Below are positions 54,830-64,000 of a DNA stretch of 64,000 nt, in pieces (position 1 is the first letter of the stretch; every line of letters starts with the position of its first letter). The DNA is from Knoxdaviesia capensis (lineage: Eukaryota; Ascomycota; Sordariomycetes; Microascales; Gondwanamycetaceae). The notes below the pieces were generated by a model. The model was not told where the DNA came from. It saw nothing but the letters and a program-made list of their open reading frames with translations, and did no database searches. The stretch spans positions 710,577 to 774,576 of the forward strand of contig LNGK01000011.1 in assembly GCA_001510575.1 (NCBI GenBank), written 5' to 3'. A program made the translations under genes and the position numbers.

Positions 54830-57041
54830 TGTGTCTTATGGTTCTGGTTCTGGTTCTGTAAGTGTTTTGGGTAAAGTGTCGTATGTGTAGGTTGTTGGAA
54901 CAACCCCGTGTCTCTCCTGCCGGGTTCGGCTAATGACCACGGTTCCCGGGCCCCGGGCTATGTGGAACCTTGGGCGAGGGGGGGGGGAGGGGCCCTTGGT
55001 TTCGTCGGCACGGGCACGGGCACACGTCGTCGGGGCGTGTGCTGCTCAACACGCCGGAATTGGGGGGTCTCGCGGTGTCGCGTCCGGCCGAGTCCTAAGA
55101 GAGGCTGGGTCGAGTCGGTAATGCCGATGAAGGCCGCTGTCGTTTTGCAGACGGGAGACGTGCAATGCCGGCCCCTGATTGAAGACACACCCCGCGGTGG
55201 GTGTGGTGGGGTGAGAGCTGGCTGGTCCGTCTGAGGGGGCCTGAAATAACACCCAGCTGGTTCCTGCGAAGCGTGAGCGACCAGACCGCACGAACAGAAC
55301 ACACCGGGGAAGAGGAGGAGAGAAGCTTGGGAAAGGGTCCAAACACAGAGGTGAGCGTTCTTGATTCAAAAGCGGATAAAAGGTCCAAAGATCAATGCAT
55401 ACTGGCCCGGCCGCCGTTCGTCGTTGCAAGGACCAAACGAAAGGGAAGAAAAAGAAAATCAGCGCGAGATGACTAAAACCCCCCTGCACACCCGATGAAT
55501 ATCCGGGCCACGCAAGGCCCAGGAACCCTAACTAACCCTAGTGTCTTGACCCAAGATCGTGCGGGCGGAGGAGAACTGCATGCGCAACGGACAGATCTCC
55601 ACGGCTTGGAAGCCCCGGGGGCCGCGGTCTGCATGAATAGGAGAGAACCGGACACACTCTCTGCTCTGTAATGGCAGAAATTTCTGGTTTATACTTGGGG
55701 TGGCGGGGGGGTATCCGGTGCCAGCGGACGGCGCGCGCTCGGAGCGCTTGAGAGAACGATCCAATCCAGCGAACGGAACCTCGGAATCACCACCCCGAGT
55801 CAGTCACTGCTCGTGCTACGACACATCGACAAGAGTCAGTAAGAAGAGATGCTTTGCATTTTACCCAAAATAAAATTAAAAAGAGGAGAAACTAAACACC
55901 CCCCAGTGCTCTAAAATAACCGCCACTGCATCCATCACCTTTCCTTCTCTTTCTCTGTCATGCTGGACTTGACTACCCGTCTCTCTCCCCCTTTTCTTCC
56001 TTCGTCTTCACGCTCATGACCGGCTTCTATATAATCTCACCCAGTGCGTGCTTGCAAAAAATGATATATACCACCCACCCCCACCACCGTGTCCCTCGCC
56101 CAGGAAATGTCAATGCAAAAGCTGGAACAAGCAAACCAAGAGCAAATGAAATACCAGGAAACATGATAAAACAAGAGGGAAGAAAAGAATATGGTCACCA
56201 CCCACATGTTGAATGAGGCGAGCAACGAGCCCCATATGCCCCGGTCTTCGTGGGATTGGGAGGGTTAGTAGAGGCGCCGTGAATGGGACTGGCTGTAAGC
56301 CATCCACCTGGAAACATGCAGGCCTCCTCTCATTATCATTGACTGCTGCCACCAGGATAGGAAAGTGTGCCGAACTTCTTTTCTGTCTTCATGCTAATAG
56401 GGGAGCTGGAGTTTCTTTTCTGCTTTCTTTTTTCTGTCTCTCACTTGATACCACCCCGTTTTTTTCTTTCTGTCTTCTAAACCCGCCCGGGCTCTCATCT
56501 CCCCTCCGCCACACCGGAATCCCACTGATTCATTGTCTTCCAGGTGTCCTGACGCACCCTCGGTGAGCACCCCCAAATCACCCCAATCCTCACGGGACAG
56601 ATTTGTGCAAGTCCGGCGACACTGGGTGCAAAGGGTCATCAGATAGGACTGTTGGTCAGGACCGACTCAACACTGGGTTCACTCAAACACCATGGCACAC
56701 GCAGCAGAAACGCAGGGGACACACAGGACACAAGCAGCGAAATCAAAGTTCCGGCCATGATAAAGAGGGGGGTGTAAAGGGCAATTGTTGGGACCCAGAC
56801 CACGGGAATCTCTCCCATTCCAAAGAACGCCGCACGGATTGCACAAATAAAACAGACATTCATGACACCCAGTGCCGTACGGCTATCGTCCTCGATCCAA
56901 TGCCCTCTCCATCGGGTGCGGGGGGTATGGTGGCGGGTGCTCCGGTAGACAACAAAAGATATGCCCGATAGAAAAAACAAAACGACGGGGAAAAAAAAAA
57001 CACTGCTGCAGGTTGGCAAAAACGGTGATTGCTCCGAAAAT
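54830..57041. promoter_or_regulatory. LSM1 upstream region and 3' end of the Nudix gene
   Basis: 2.2 kb with no supportable gene. A G-rich stretch is at 54970-54990. A doubled AACCCTAACTAACCCTAG box lies at 55524-55541, about 700 bp upstream of the LSM1 start. Confidence 0.5.
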
Positions 57042-58187
57042 CTAGCTCCGCTTCATGCTCGACCGCTCGAGAGCCTCTAATAGTTCCGGCCGCGATTCCA
57101 GAGCTTCCTTTGCCTGGGTGTACGTCATCCACTGACGCACGCGCTTATGGCTTTCGGGCCACTCCTTTTCCTCGCGCACCACGGTGGCCTGGTAGAAGCG
57201 GTACATGGATTTTGACGACGCTTTCGACGGCTTCGGCGGGCGCTGCTCCATGATATCGCCGAGATCGTAGTCTATCCGGATGACGATGCCGGCCTCTTCC
57301 CAGGCTTCGCGCTCGGCCGCCTGAATGCACTCCTCATCAGACTCCCAGCCGCCCTTGGGCAGCACCCAGCCCTTGCGTCTTGTCGACTGGATCATCAGCA
57401 CATAGTGCCGGTCTTCTGTCAACGGAACCACGCCTGCAACCAGTCTCTCTCCGCTCGAGTTGTAGCCTGCATTGCACAAGACGGGGAGGTCAGCGGGAGC
57501 TCCGGGGTCGGAGAAGAAACGCGCACGGATAAAGCCACCAACTGCACATGTGGATATGGGAAGAACAACAAACAGCCAGCCCAACAGCAGCCGGTCCAAC
57601 GCAGTGACTTCGTGCGCTGATGCTCTGGAGACGTAGCCTTGTCGTTATCCTCTTTATCTCTCGATTCTCTCTCTCTTCTTCGGGAGTATCTGGAACTGGC
57701 AGGGAATTTGGTCGCTTGCGGGATGGGGTTTTCTGTTCTTTCATTTTTCTCCCCCTGATTCATATATATCTTGTGTAACCTCCTCTTTCGATTCGCTTCT
57801 TTTCTTTTAAACTTTTTTTTTCTGTTTTTCCTCGGAGGGTCGCGTTCTTTTCTCGTTCTTCTTTCCTCTTCATTCTTCGAATTTTGCTTCGACGTGGCGA
57901 CCAAAGACTCTCATGAATCATAGAGAGTATAAGAGAGAGAGAACTGGGGGGCAATCGAGATAAAGAGAGACTAGAGATCAGAAGCACCAATGCCATGTAA
58001 AAGCCCCTCCCGCCCGCCAATTAAACAATCATATGCGAGGAACGAGGGAAATAAGACCCAAAACACGGCTCATATCTCACATGTGCATGGATGCCTTTCA
58101 AGAATGAATTCGGAAGAAAGGGGCAGACTCACGTTGATTATTCCGACCGGTTCGCGACTCCATGGACCGACTCGATGTGGTAGCCAT
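57042..58187 (-). CDS. Nudix diphosphoinositol-polyphosphate / diadenosine-polyphosphate hydrolase (Aps1/Ddp1-like)
   Basis: Exons 58187-58133 and 57466-57042 give 159 aa. The joined N-terminus MATTSSRSMESRTGRNNQRY leads straight into SSGERLVAGVVPL, the family start. A second Met at residue 9 is an alternative start. The Nudix box is at about 57-79: GGWESDEECIQAAEREAWEE then AGI, fitting GX5EX7REUXEEXGU. Just before it GWVLPKGG is typical of the DIPP subfamily. These enzymes cleave pyrophosphates from inositol pyrophosphates and hydrolyse diadenosine polyphosphates, and some act on polyphosphate. This links loosely to the SPX protein at 5.9-9.7 kb, whose SPX domain would sense inositol pyrophosphates. 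The single intron is 666 nt, long for a fungus. Confidence 0.9.
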
Positions 58188-61100
58188 TGTAGATATGTTG
58201 TGTGTGGGTGGTGGTGGGAGACAGGAAGTTGAGACGGTAGTTGTGCGGAAGTAAGAAGACGCGTCGAGGATGATGCGTGTAGCAAAAAGCGACGAGAGCA
58301 ACAATGATGGACAAGAGCTGAATCGAATGGCAGCTTCTAGAATGAGGGCGGCGGTGAACAGCGGTGAGAATGACGACGGGAAAGGAGGATGACAGGAGGG
58401 TGGGTGAGTCTAGGTTTTGACAGTTGGGCCCTGGACGAAGAAAGAGAGGGAGACAGGGGAAGGGATGAAAGAAAAGAAAGAAGAAAAAAAGACCGAACAG
58501 GGATTGATATGAGGCGGTTGGTGTGGGAGCTGTAGTTGTAGGAAGAGTGATAGCTTCCTGTGGTTGGAGCTGCAGCTTGGATGCAACTGGACTGGACTGG
58601 AGCTGGGTCTGACGCAGTACTGTTGGTCCTGAAAGCAAGCTGGTCTGGTGAGTGGACTCGGTGACGCTACTGTAGGAGATGCGGCTGTAGGTGCTGGCAG
58701 AGTGTGGTGGTAGGGGATCGGTGGCTGCAGGTAAGAAAGTGGGATCACAAACAGGATGAGACACAGGAGAAGTGAACCGTCAAGAGAGCTGGGCCGGTAA
58801 AGATTGCAAAGTTGGGAAACGTGGGAGGGACGGTCCTATGTGATAGGTGTAATAAGAAAATTAAAAAAAAATGGGTGGGTTGTGCAGCAGCTGGTGCAGT
58901 GCAGGAAAAAAAGAAGGTAAGGAAACCGAATAAAACAAAAAGGTATAAATGTCAGGTTAAAGGGAGGACGATATGTGGGACACAGAGCTATAACGTGGGC
59001 GGATGATGACACCTTATGTATGCAACATCCAAGACTTGCGTCGGGGGGAGTGGACAAGGCCGGGCGAATCGGGGCAATCGAAGCACGAGAGAAGGAACGG
59101 TAGCAAGGACGAAAGAAGCAGGAGTAGCCAACGGGGAAAAGAGACAGCGAAGAAGGGGGGAAAAAGGAAGAAAAAATAGAGGGAGAAAAGAAATCGGCTA
59201 GATTGCCAGCAGAGCCGGAAACGAAAATGGGTAAGGACGAGAGTGGAGTGGGGGGGATCTCGTGGGAGAGAAAAAAGAGCTTAAAAAGACGGAGAAAAAA
59301 AAAGAAGGCCAAAAAGAAGCAACAAAAGAGCTATAACCAGAAACGATACTCTACTATTCTCGTAGGATGAGAATGATGCTGGGACGAGGAAAGAGACAAG
59401 AGGAATAGGAGAGAAGATCAAGAAGCGAAGAGTACAGAGAGAAAAAGGGGGAGGAGGGAGAAACGGAGAGACGATTAATTAGACATGTTGGCTGGTAGAT
59501 TCTTTTTGAGAAGCGGATCGATCTATAGAGAAGGAACGAGACAAAAGAAGCACGAGAACAAAGCTGGAAATGTCCGGATTCTGGTTGGACAGAGCAGACA
59601 CGGAACGAAAGAAAAGGTCGAGAAGGACGGCTTAAGACAGGCCACGGGCGGCAACCGGAGCGATGATTGACGTGGACGAGTGAGTGAGAGAATCGAAACT
59701 GTGTGGAGGCAAGGGCAACAAATGGCGGCCAGCGTAACAGAGCAGGGTTCGATTATGCAGGATATATAGTTTGGCAGTGTAGGAATGGTGGGAGCGGCAG
59801 TCGAGGCAAACCCGAAAAAAGACAAACGGTCGGTTGGTGCAGCGAGGCCGAGAGAAGACGATTCTGACGTGGGATTGGACTGAACAGAAGATTGGGAATG
59901 GCTAATTGCTGCACTGCATGCACGTGTATGCAGCAGAAACAATAAATTCGAAGAACTGGTGTATTTTCGACTCGGAGCAGATAACCGGGACAACAACTGG
60001 CGAGAGGCACAGACTTGGACCGAGATCACCGAGGATGGGCGGCAGGCTCGGCGAAGAGACGAAAATGGACGAGTCTGGTTGGTAGAAGAAAGATGGGGGT
60101 TGTTTGAATGTTTGCTGGCAGAGGAGGATTTCCAGTGTTGGAGATCCGAAGATTGTCGGAGGAGGAGAAGGGGGGAGGCAGAAAAAAAAAGGAGGAAAAA
60201 AAAGAGAGAATAAAATGGGACGAGAGATGTTTTAAGAACTTTAAAAAAATTACTAGGAGAGGAGAGGAAGAGGAGGAGAAGCGAAAGATTGGCCGAGTGT
60301 GGGATGGCGTGGGAGGAGTTGACCGAGCCAGGATTTTTTAGGTAAACGAGCCAGCATAGAAAGAGTCCGGTAAAGGGCTTTCGGACCTTGAGGAGGAGGG
60401 AGGAGGGGAGTCGAAGGCGATTTCAAAGAGTGTTGGTTGGCAGTTTGCTTCTTGACAAGCTTCGAGCCACTAATTAATTAGCTGGAACTCAAGCTTTGAT
60501 GGTTCGAGTTTAAGGGGATGTGATAGGCAGAGAAAGCTGAAGCCCTCAGGAACGGCAGGCTTTTGTAATATGAACAGGTCTGTGTATGTATGATGATGCT
60601 GCTGCGTGGAACTTATACAGCATACAGAAAAGGTGGGCCAAGATAGAAGATACAACCACGTTGTTGAAGACAGCTGAAACCAACAAGGGTTTGAGACGTG
60701 TACGAGTATACAGCACAGAGAAGAAGAATATGGATAGGAAGAAGAGGAAGAAGAAGAAGAGAGAAAAAAGCATCGGCTTTCAATTGGGGAGCGAGGGCAG
60801 GAAAATTACAAACTAGGAACTGGGGCAGACGACACTGACAATTTTTCATTCACTTAGCGGGGTTCTCCGGCTCCTTCCCAGCCAGACTTGCAGCTTCCCC
60901 CACTGGTCGCCGGTTTTCCCTCTCCTTCTCTCTCTCTCTCTCTCTCTCTCCATCGTTCCTTCACTCTGCACGCACTTGACACTTCGGGAAGCGCACAAAA
61001 GGGGAAATTTGAAAATTCAAAAATGCAAGCCCTGCATCAGCCTAGGCAGCCAGCAGCCCAGCAGGGGAAGGAGCGAGCCTCCCTGCGGTTGACGGAAAGA

Positions 61101-63275
61101 GGCAGCACTTATCAGGTGCGACGAGGCATATGCAAGTGCGAGCAGCACACATTTTGCTCTAGCTTAGCTTGGGAAGTTCGGGCGACCGAGACAAGTGCGC
61201 GCTTAGGGTTGGCTTAAGGTTCTTCCATTGCAGAACCTTCGATCGTGCTTCTTTCTGGCAAGACGAGGGGGGCGGGCCAGCTTTCTCAACAAAGCCTGCG
61301 CATATATCAGCCTGCCTGCATGCAGATGCTGAGTGCGTGTTTTATTTTATTTTTTAAAGCCCTACCAACGTTTTTACCGAGGACACATGCAAGTTTGTCT
61401 CAATCGTGCGACCGACAGAGAGACGGAGAGAGGCATGCTAAAAATAAAAAAAAAGGCTTTCCCTAGCTGGCGTTCTTTTTCTCTCTTTTTCTCGGTGGAA
61501 AGGGGAAGCAAGGCCCAGCCAAGATCTCTCTCTCTCTCTCTCTTCTCTGTTCTCCCACTCCAGAGACCAACTTTCGCCCCCCTCCTTCGACTTCCCCTCC
61601 CATGTCTGGGTGATCTTTACACCGTACCACATGGCAATCAGACCGTGTCCTCGCGTGCATTTAGGGCGCATTTTTCCCTTCAGACCCCCTCGTTAGGCGA
61701 GCATTCACGCGACGGGGGGCGGGCTTACGTCCACTATCGCCGGTTTTTTTCCCCAACAAGGAGGGGGGTTTGGCATAGAGAGACAATCACCCACCGTTCA
61801 ATGCTGACCGCTGGGCTACCGGAGGAGACAAAAATTCCTTCATGCCGTTTCAGGAACGACCGTCGCCCACACAGGGATCGGGAAGGGTTCCTGGAAAGAG
61901 CGAGCGAGGCTCGTTCCTTCCTTTTGCCTGAAGGGGACGATAATGGAAAGCCGCCCTCGCCAGTGCTCCTTCTCCAACTCACGCATATCAATCGCAACTT
62001 GAGACTGCATCATGCCATCGACAGCTCCCAGCCTAGGAACCTTTGAGATTAGCAGTATTCGTAACACGTATTGTCTCCTGCACGGAACAGCCCAAAAGAT
62101 CTCACGGCCCATCCAGCTCAGTCCCACCACACAAGCTTTGCCCACCCCATCAGTCCATGGTCGGGGACACGCTATCGATAGCGGGGAGCTGCTCACCTCT
62201 CTCTCGCTCTCTGAGTGTGCTCTCCAACACAAGTCCGCAAACTGGGCCGTTTACCATTACACACAGAGCTGATTAATTGCCCATCCTGCCGGATCTCCCT
62301 TTCGCTGTTCCGCACTTACACCGTCACCTTTCCCCCCCCCGTTCGCTGAACACCACCCAACAACCAGACAAGAAGCAAAAAGAAGAAAAAACTTCGCCGG
62401 GGAGCTCGTCCGATCACCGTGTGTCCCTCGCCACCCATTAAAACCCCACCACCACAGAAACATCAATACAAACGCAAATTCTTCCTCATCACCCGCCCTA
62501 TCTAAACCCTCTCCCTCTACCCTGGTTCGGTCAACTTCCGTGCGCCTTGGTTCTGGGTCGAGGCTACGATTGGAAGACAGAAAAATTAATTATAGCCGGT
62601 TTCGTATGCTCTCTGTCCACTCTCGCCACCATGAAGATCTTTTGTTGCGTCCCAGGCAACCCTAGACCCTAACCAAGTGCATTAGGGTCTGGGCTTGCAA
62701 CTCCGGTCCAGGGCCAAAGTGGTCCTCAGTATATCCGACCAGGAGCTACAAACACACATAGAACACAAATAAATGGTCACAGGAAACAGGATCGTGAAGA
62801 GCTTACATGGCATTTATCTAGTATGTAAATACGTAGCCCACATCCATCCACCAGGCCCAAGACTCGGTTCGTCAACACCGCCCCTCCGCAAACCCGCTGA
62901 TGTATACCGCCAATGCAATGCCCAAGGAAACGAGGAGAAAAGAACAGAATGCAAGTATCAGAGGGAAAAAGGCAATCACCCAAGAAAAATCAAAAAAAGA
63001 AAAAAAGAAAAAACGGTGACGTATCCCTTCGCCGCGGACCCTTGCCAACTACCGTGAGAACTATGTAGTGATGCATAATATGTGAAAAGTGTGTGCGTGT
63101 GTGAGTGTGTGTGTGTGTGGTGGACATTAGGAGCGAGAAAAGCAACAAAAACGAGACAGAAGAAAAAAAAGGAGCAGAAAAGATCATGAAGAGCTCCCCG
63201 TCTTAGAAAAACTAGACAGAGAGAAGCAAAAAAAAAGAAAAAGAAACGGGGAGGAGAAATCGTGAAGCTGTGGCC
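58188..63275. promoter_or_regulatory. 5.1 kb spacer between ATE1 and the Nudix gene
   Basis: No supportable gene. From 58400 to about 60330 the plus strand is purine-rich, so the Nudix gene (minus) has a pyrimidine-rich upstream region. CT microsatellites lie at 60925-60950 and 61525-61542, and a GT run at about 63098-63118. TTAGGGTT is at 61203-61210, and AACCCTAGACCCTAACC at 62658-62674 is followed by ATTAGGGT. Frames of up to 237 codons occur (61333-62046) but look compositional. Confidence 0.5.
60925..60950. repeat. (CT)n microsatellite
   Basis: A CT run of about 13 units in the spacer upstream of the Nudix gene. Confidence 0.93.
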
Positions 63276-64000
63276 TCACACATCCGGGAAGTCCAGACAG
63301 ATCCAGCCGATGAGATCGACCCCCATCGCCGCGACCAGCTCGGCCAGGCACGCGCGGATGCTCGGCCACCCGTCGGCGTCCTGCTTGTCCCAGCTGACCA
63401 TGTCTTCGAGCTGGTACAGCTGCTCCAGACGGTTCATGCGCAGGTACACCGACCCCAGGTGCACGTGCCGCATCTCCTCCAGCGTCGGGATGCCCGGCAT
63501 CGACGACGTGAACAGCGAGCCCACCGCCCGGTCGTTCGCGCTCGCCGGGTCCTGGCCCTGCTGGTCCATGTCGTCGTCCAGCATGTCCTCGTCGTCGTCG
63601 TTGGCGTTCGCCGCTCCGCCGCCGCCGCCCGCGTCGTCGTCGCTGGTGGGCGTTGGTTGTTGGTTGCCGTAGTTATCGTAGCTGTTCCCCATCTCGACGT
63701 CACCACTGGCCCCGCCACTTCTGGCCGATGCTTCGCCGGCTCCTCCTTGGCTGGGCGGTAGAAGTGCGGCGGCGGCTCGTGCCTTCTTGAGATTTAGCAG
63801 CCGCGACAACCGCGCATACCGGTACTTGTCTAGCAAGCCAAGCACCTGGGCATTCACGCGATGCCACTCCATCGTCTCAGAGTCCAGGATGTACTGAGGC
63901 GAGTAGTCCATCTTGTACCGCATCTTGGGACACGTGTGGATATAGTATCCGGGATACCACCACCGGTAGCCCTTTTCAATCGCGAGCGCAATCTCCCGCA
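63276..64000 (-). CDS. ATE1: Arginyl-tRNA-protein transferase ATE1, 3' end (partial)
   Basis: The frame is open from the right edge to the stop at 63276, about 241 codons. It begins REIALAIEKGYRWWYPGYYI and continues HTCPKMRYKMDYSPQYIL, the strongly conserved C-terminal block of ATE1 that contributes to the catalytic fold. After the conserved DSETMEWH comes a long low-complexity insert rich in Ala, Gly, Asn and Asp (about 110 codons, including DDDAGGGGGA and a DDDDEDMLDDDMD run). The frame then returns to ordered sequence and ends LIGWICLDFPDV. ATE1 moves arginine from Arg-tRNA to N-terminal Asp or Glu, marking proteins for the N-end rule pathway. The acidic insert is unusual. The rest of the gene is outside the window. 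Confidence 0.93.
   Translation of the reverse strand, partial: REIALAIEKGYRWWYPGYYIHTCPKMRYKMDYSPQYILDSETMEWHRVNAQVLGLLDKYRYARLSRLLNLKKARAAAALLPPSQGGAGEASARSGGASGDVEMGNSYDNYGNQQPTPTSDDDAGGGGGAANANDDDEDMLDDDMDQQGQDPASANDRAVGSLFTSSMPGIPTLEEMRHVHLGSVYLRMNRLEQLYQLEDMVSWDKQDADGWPSIRACLAELVAAMGVDLIGWICLDFPDV

Noticed and set aside
58138..58764. 208-codon minus-strand frame overlapping the Nudix start
   Set aside because: Out of frame with the Nudix exon, pyrimidine-derived Ser/Pro/Leu composition; at most an upstream open frame in the leader.
61333..62046. 237-codon plus-strand frame
   Set aside because: No recognisable motif, passes through a CT repeat, and another long frame overlaps it on the opposite strand.
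1..64000. Transposons, RIP-mutated repeats or viral insertions
   Set aside because: No transposase, reverse transcriptase or integrase frame, no long terminal or inverted repeats and no AT-skewed islands were seen.

Overview
The window is nuclear DNA of a filamentous ascomycete (Pezizomycotina). Genes are split by short GT-AG introns with fungal branch sites (CTAAC/CTGAC types), coding third positions are GC-rich, the two tRNA genes carry eukaryote-type introns, and the protein set is typically fungal (LaeA-like methyltransferase, SPX-ankyrin-GDPD protein, ZPR1, LSM1, Sen54). The genus cannot be told from the sequence.

Layout. 1-5.6 kb: the 5' end of a LaeA-like methyltransferase (minus) diverges from a six-exon O-methyltransferase (plus), with a 2.7 kb spacer holding a 149-bp tandem duplication. 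5.9-9.7 kb: an SPX-ankyrin-GDPD glycerophosphodiester phosphodiesterase of the Gde1 type (minus). 10.7-16.3 kb: an uncharacterised probable mitochondrial protein (minus), a DUF866/CXXC zinc-binding protein (plus, five exons), an intron-containing tRNA-Leu(UAG) (minus) and the tRNA-splicing endonuclease subunit Sen54 (plus). 16.3-23.2 kb: a long gene-free spacer. 23.2-36.3 kb: a duplicated-domain protein of unknown function (plus), ZPR1 (minus), an Rpr2/Rpp21/Snm1-type RNase P/MRP protein (minus), an intron-containing tRNA-Ser(CGA) (minus), the Fe-S scaffold NFU1 (minus), a HIT zinc-finger protein (plus) and a low-complexity protein of unknown function (minus). 36.3-49.8 kb: a 13.5 kb stretch with no gene I can support, containing microsatellites and two weak coding-like relics. 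49.8-58.2 kb: a fused small-GTPase/RasGEF protein (plus), LSM1 (minus) and a Nudix diphosphoinositol-polyphosphate phosphohydrolase of the Aps1/Ddp1 type (minus). 58.2-63.3 kb: a spacer. 63.3-64.0 kb: the 3' end of arginyl-tRNA-protein transferase ATE1 (minus).

Most genes are housekeeping: RNA processing (Sen54, RNase P/MRP subunit, LSM1, HIT finger, two spliced tRNAs), Fe-S cluster assembly, phospholipid and inositol-phosphate metabolism, Ras signalling and N-end rule arginylation. There is no mobile element, CRISPR array or recognisable biosynthetic cluster. The most interesting points are: a 4-nt first coding exon and a 21-nt internal micro-exon in the O-methyltransferase gene; a GTPase and a RasGEF domain in one polypeptide; an internally duplicated protein of unknown function behind a very long leader; repeated telomere-like AACCCTAA boxes in intergenic DNA; a dense GATA cluster in the NFU1/HIT divergent promoter; and strand-biased pyrimidine tracts upstream of the genes with the longest spacers.
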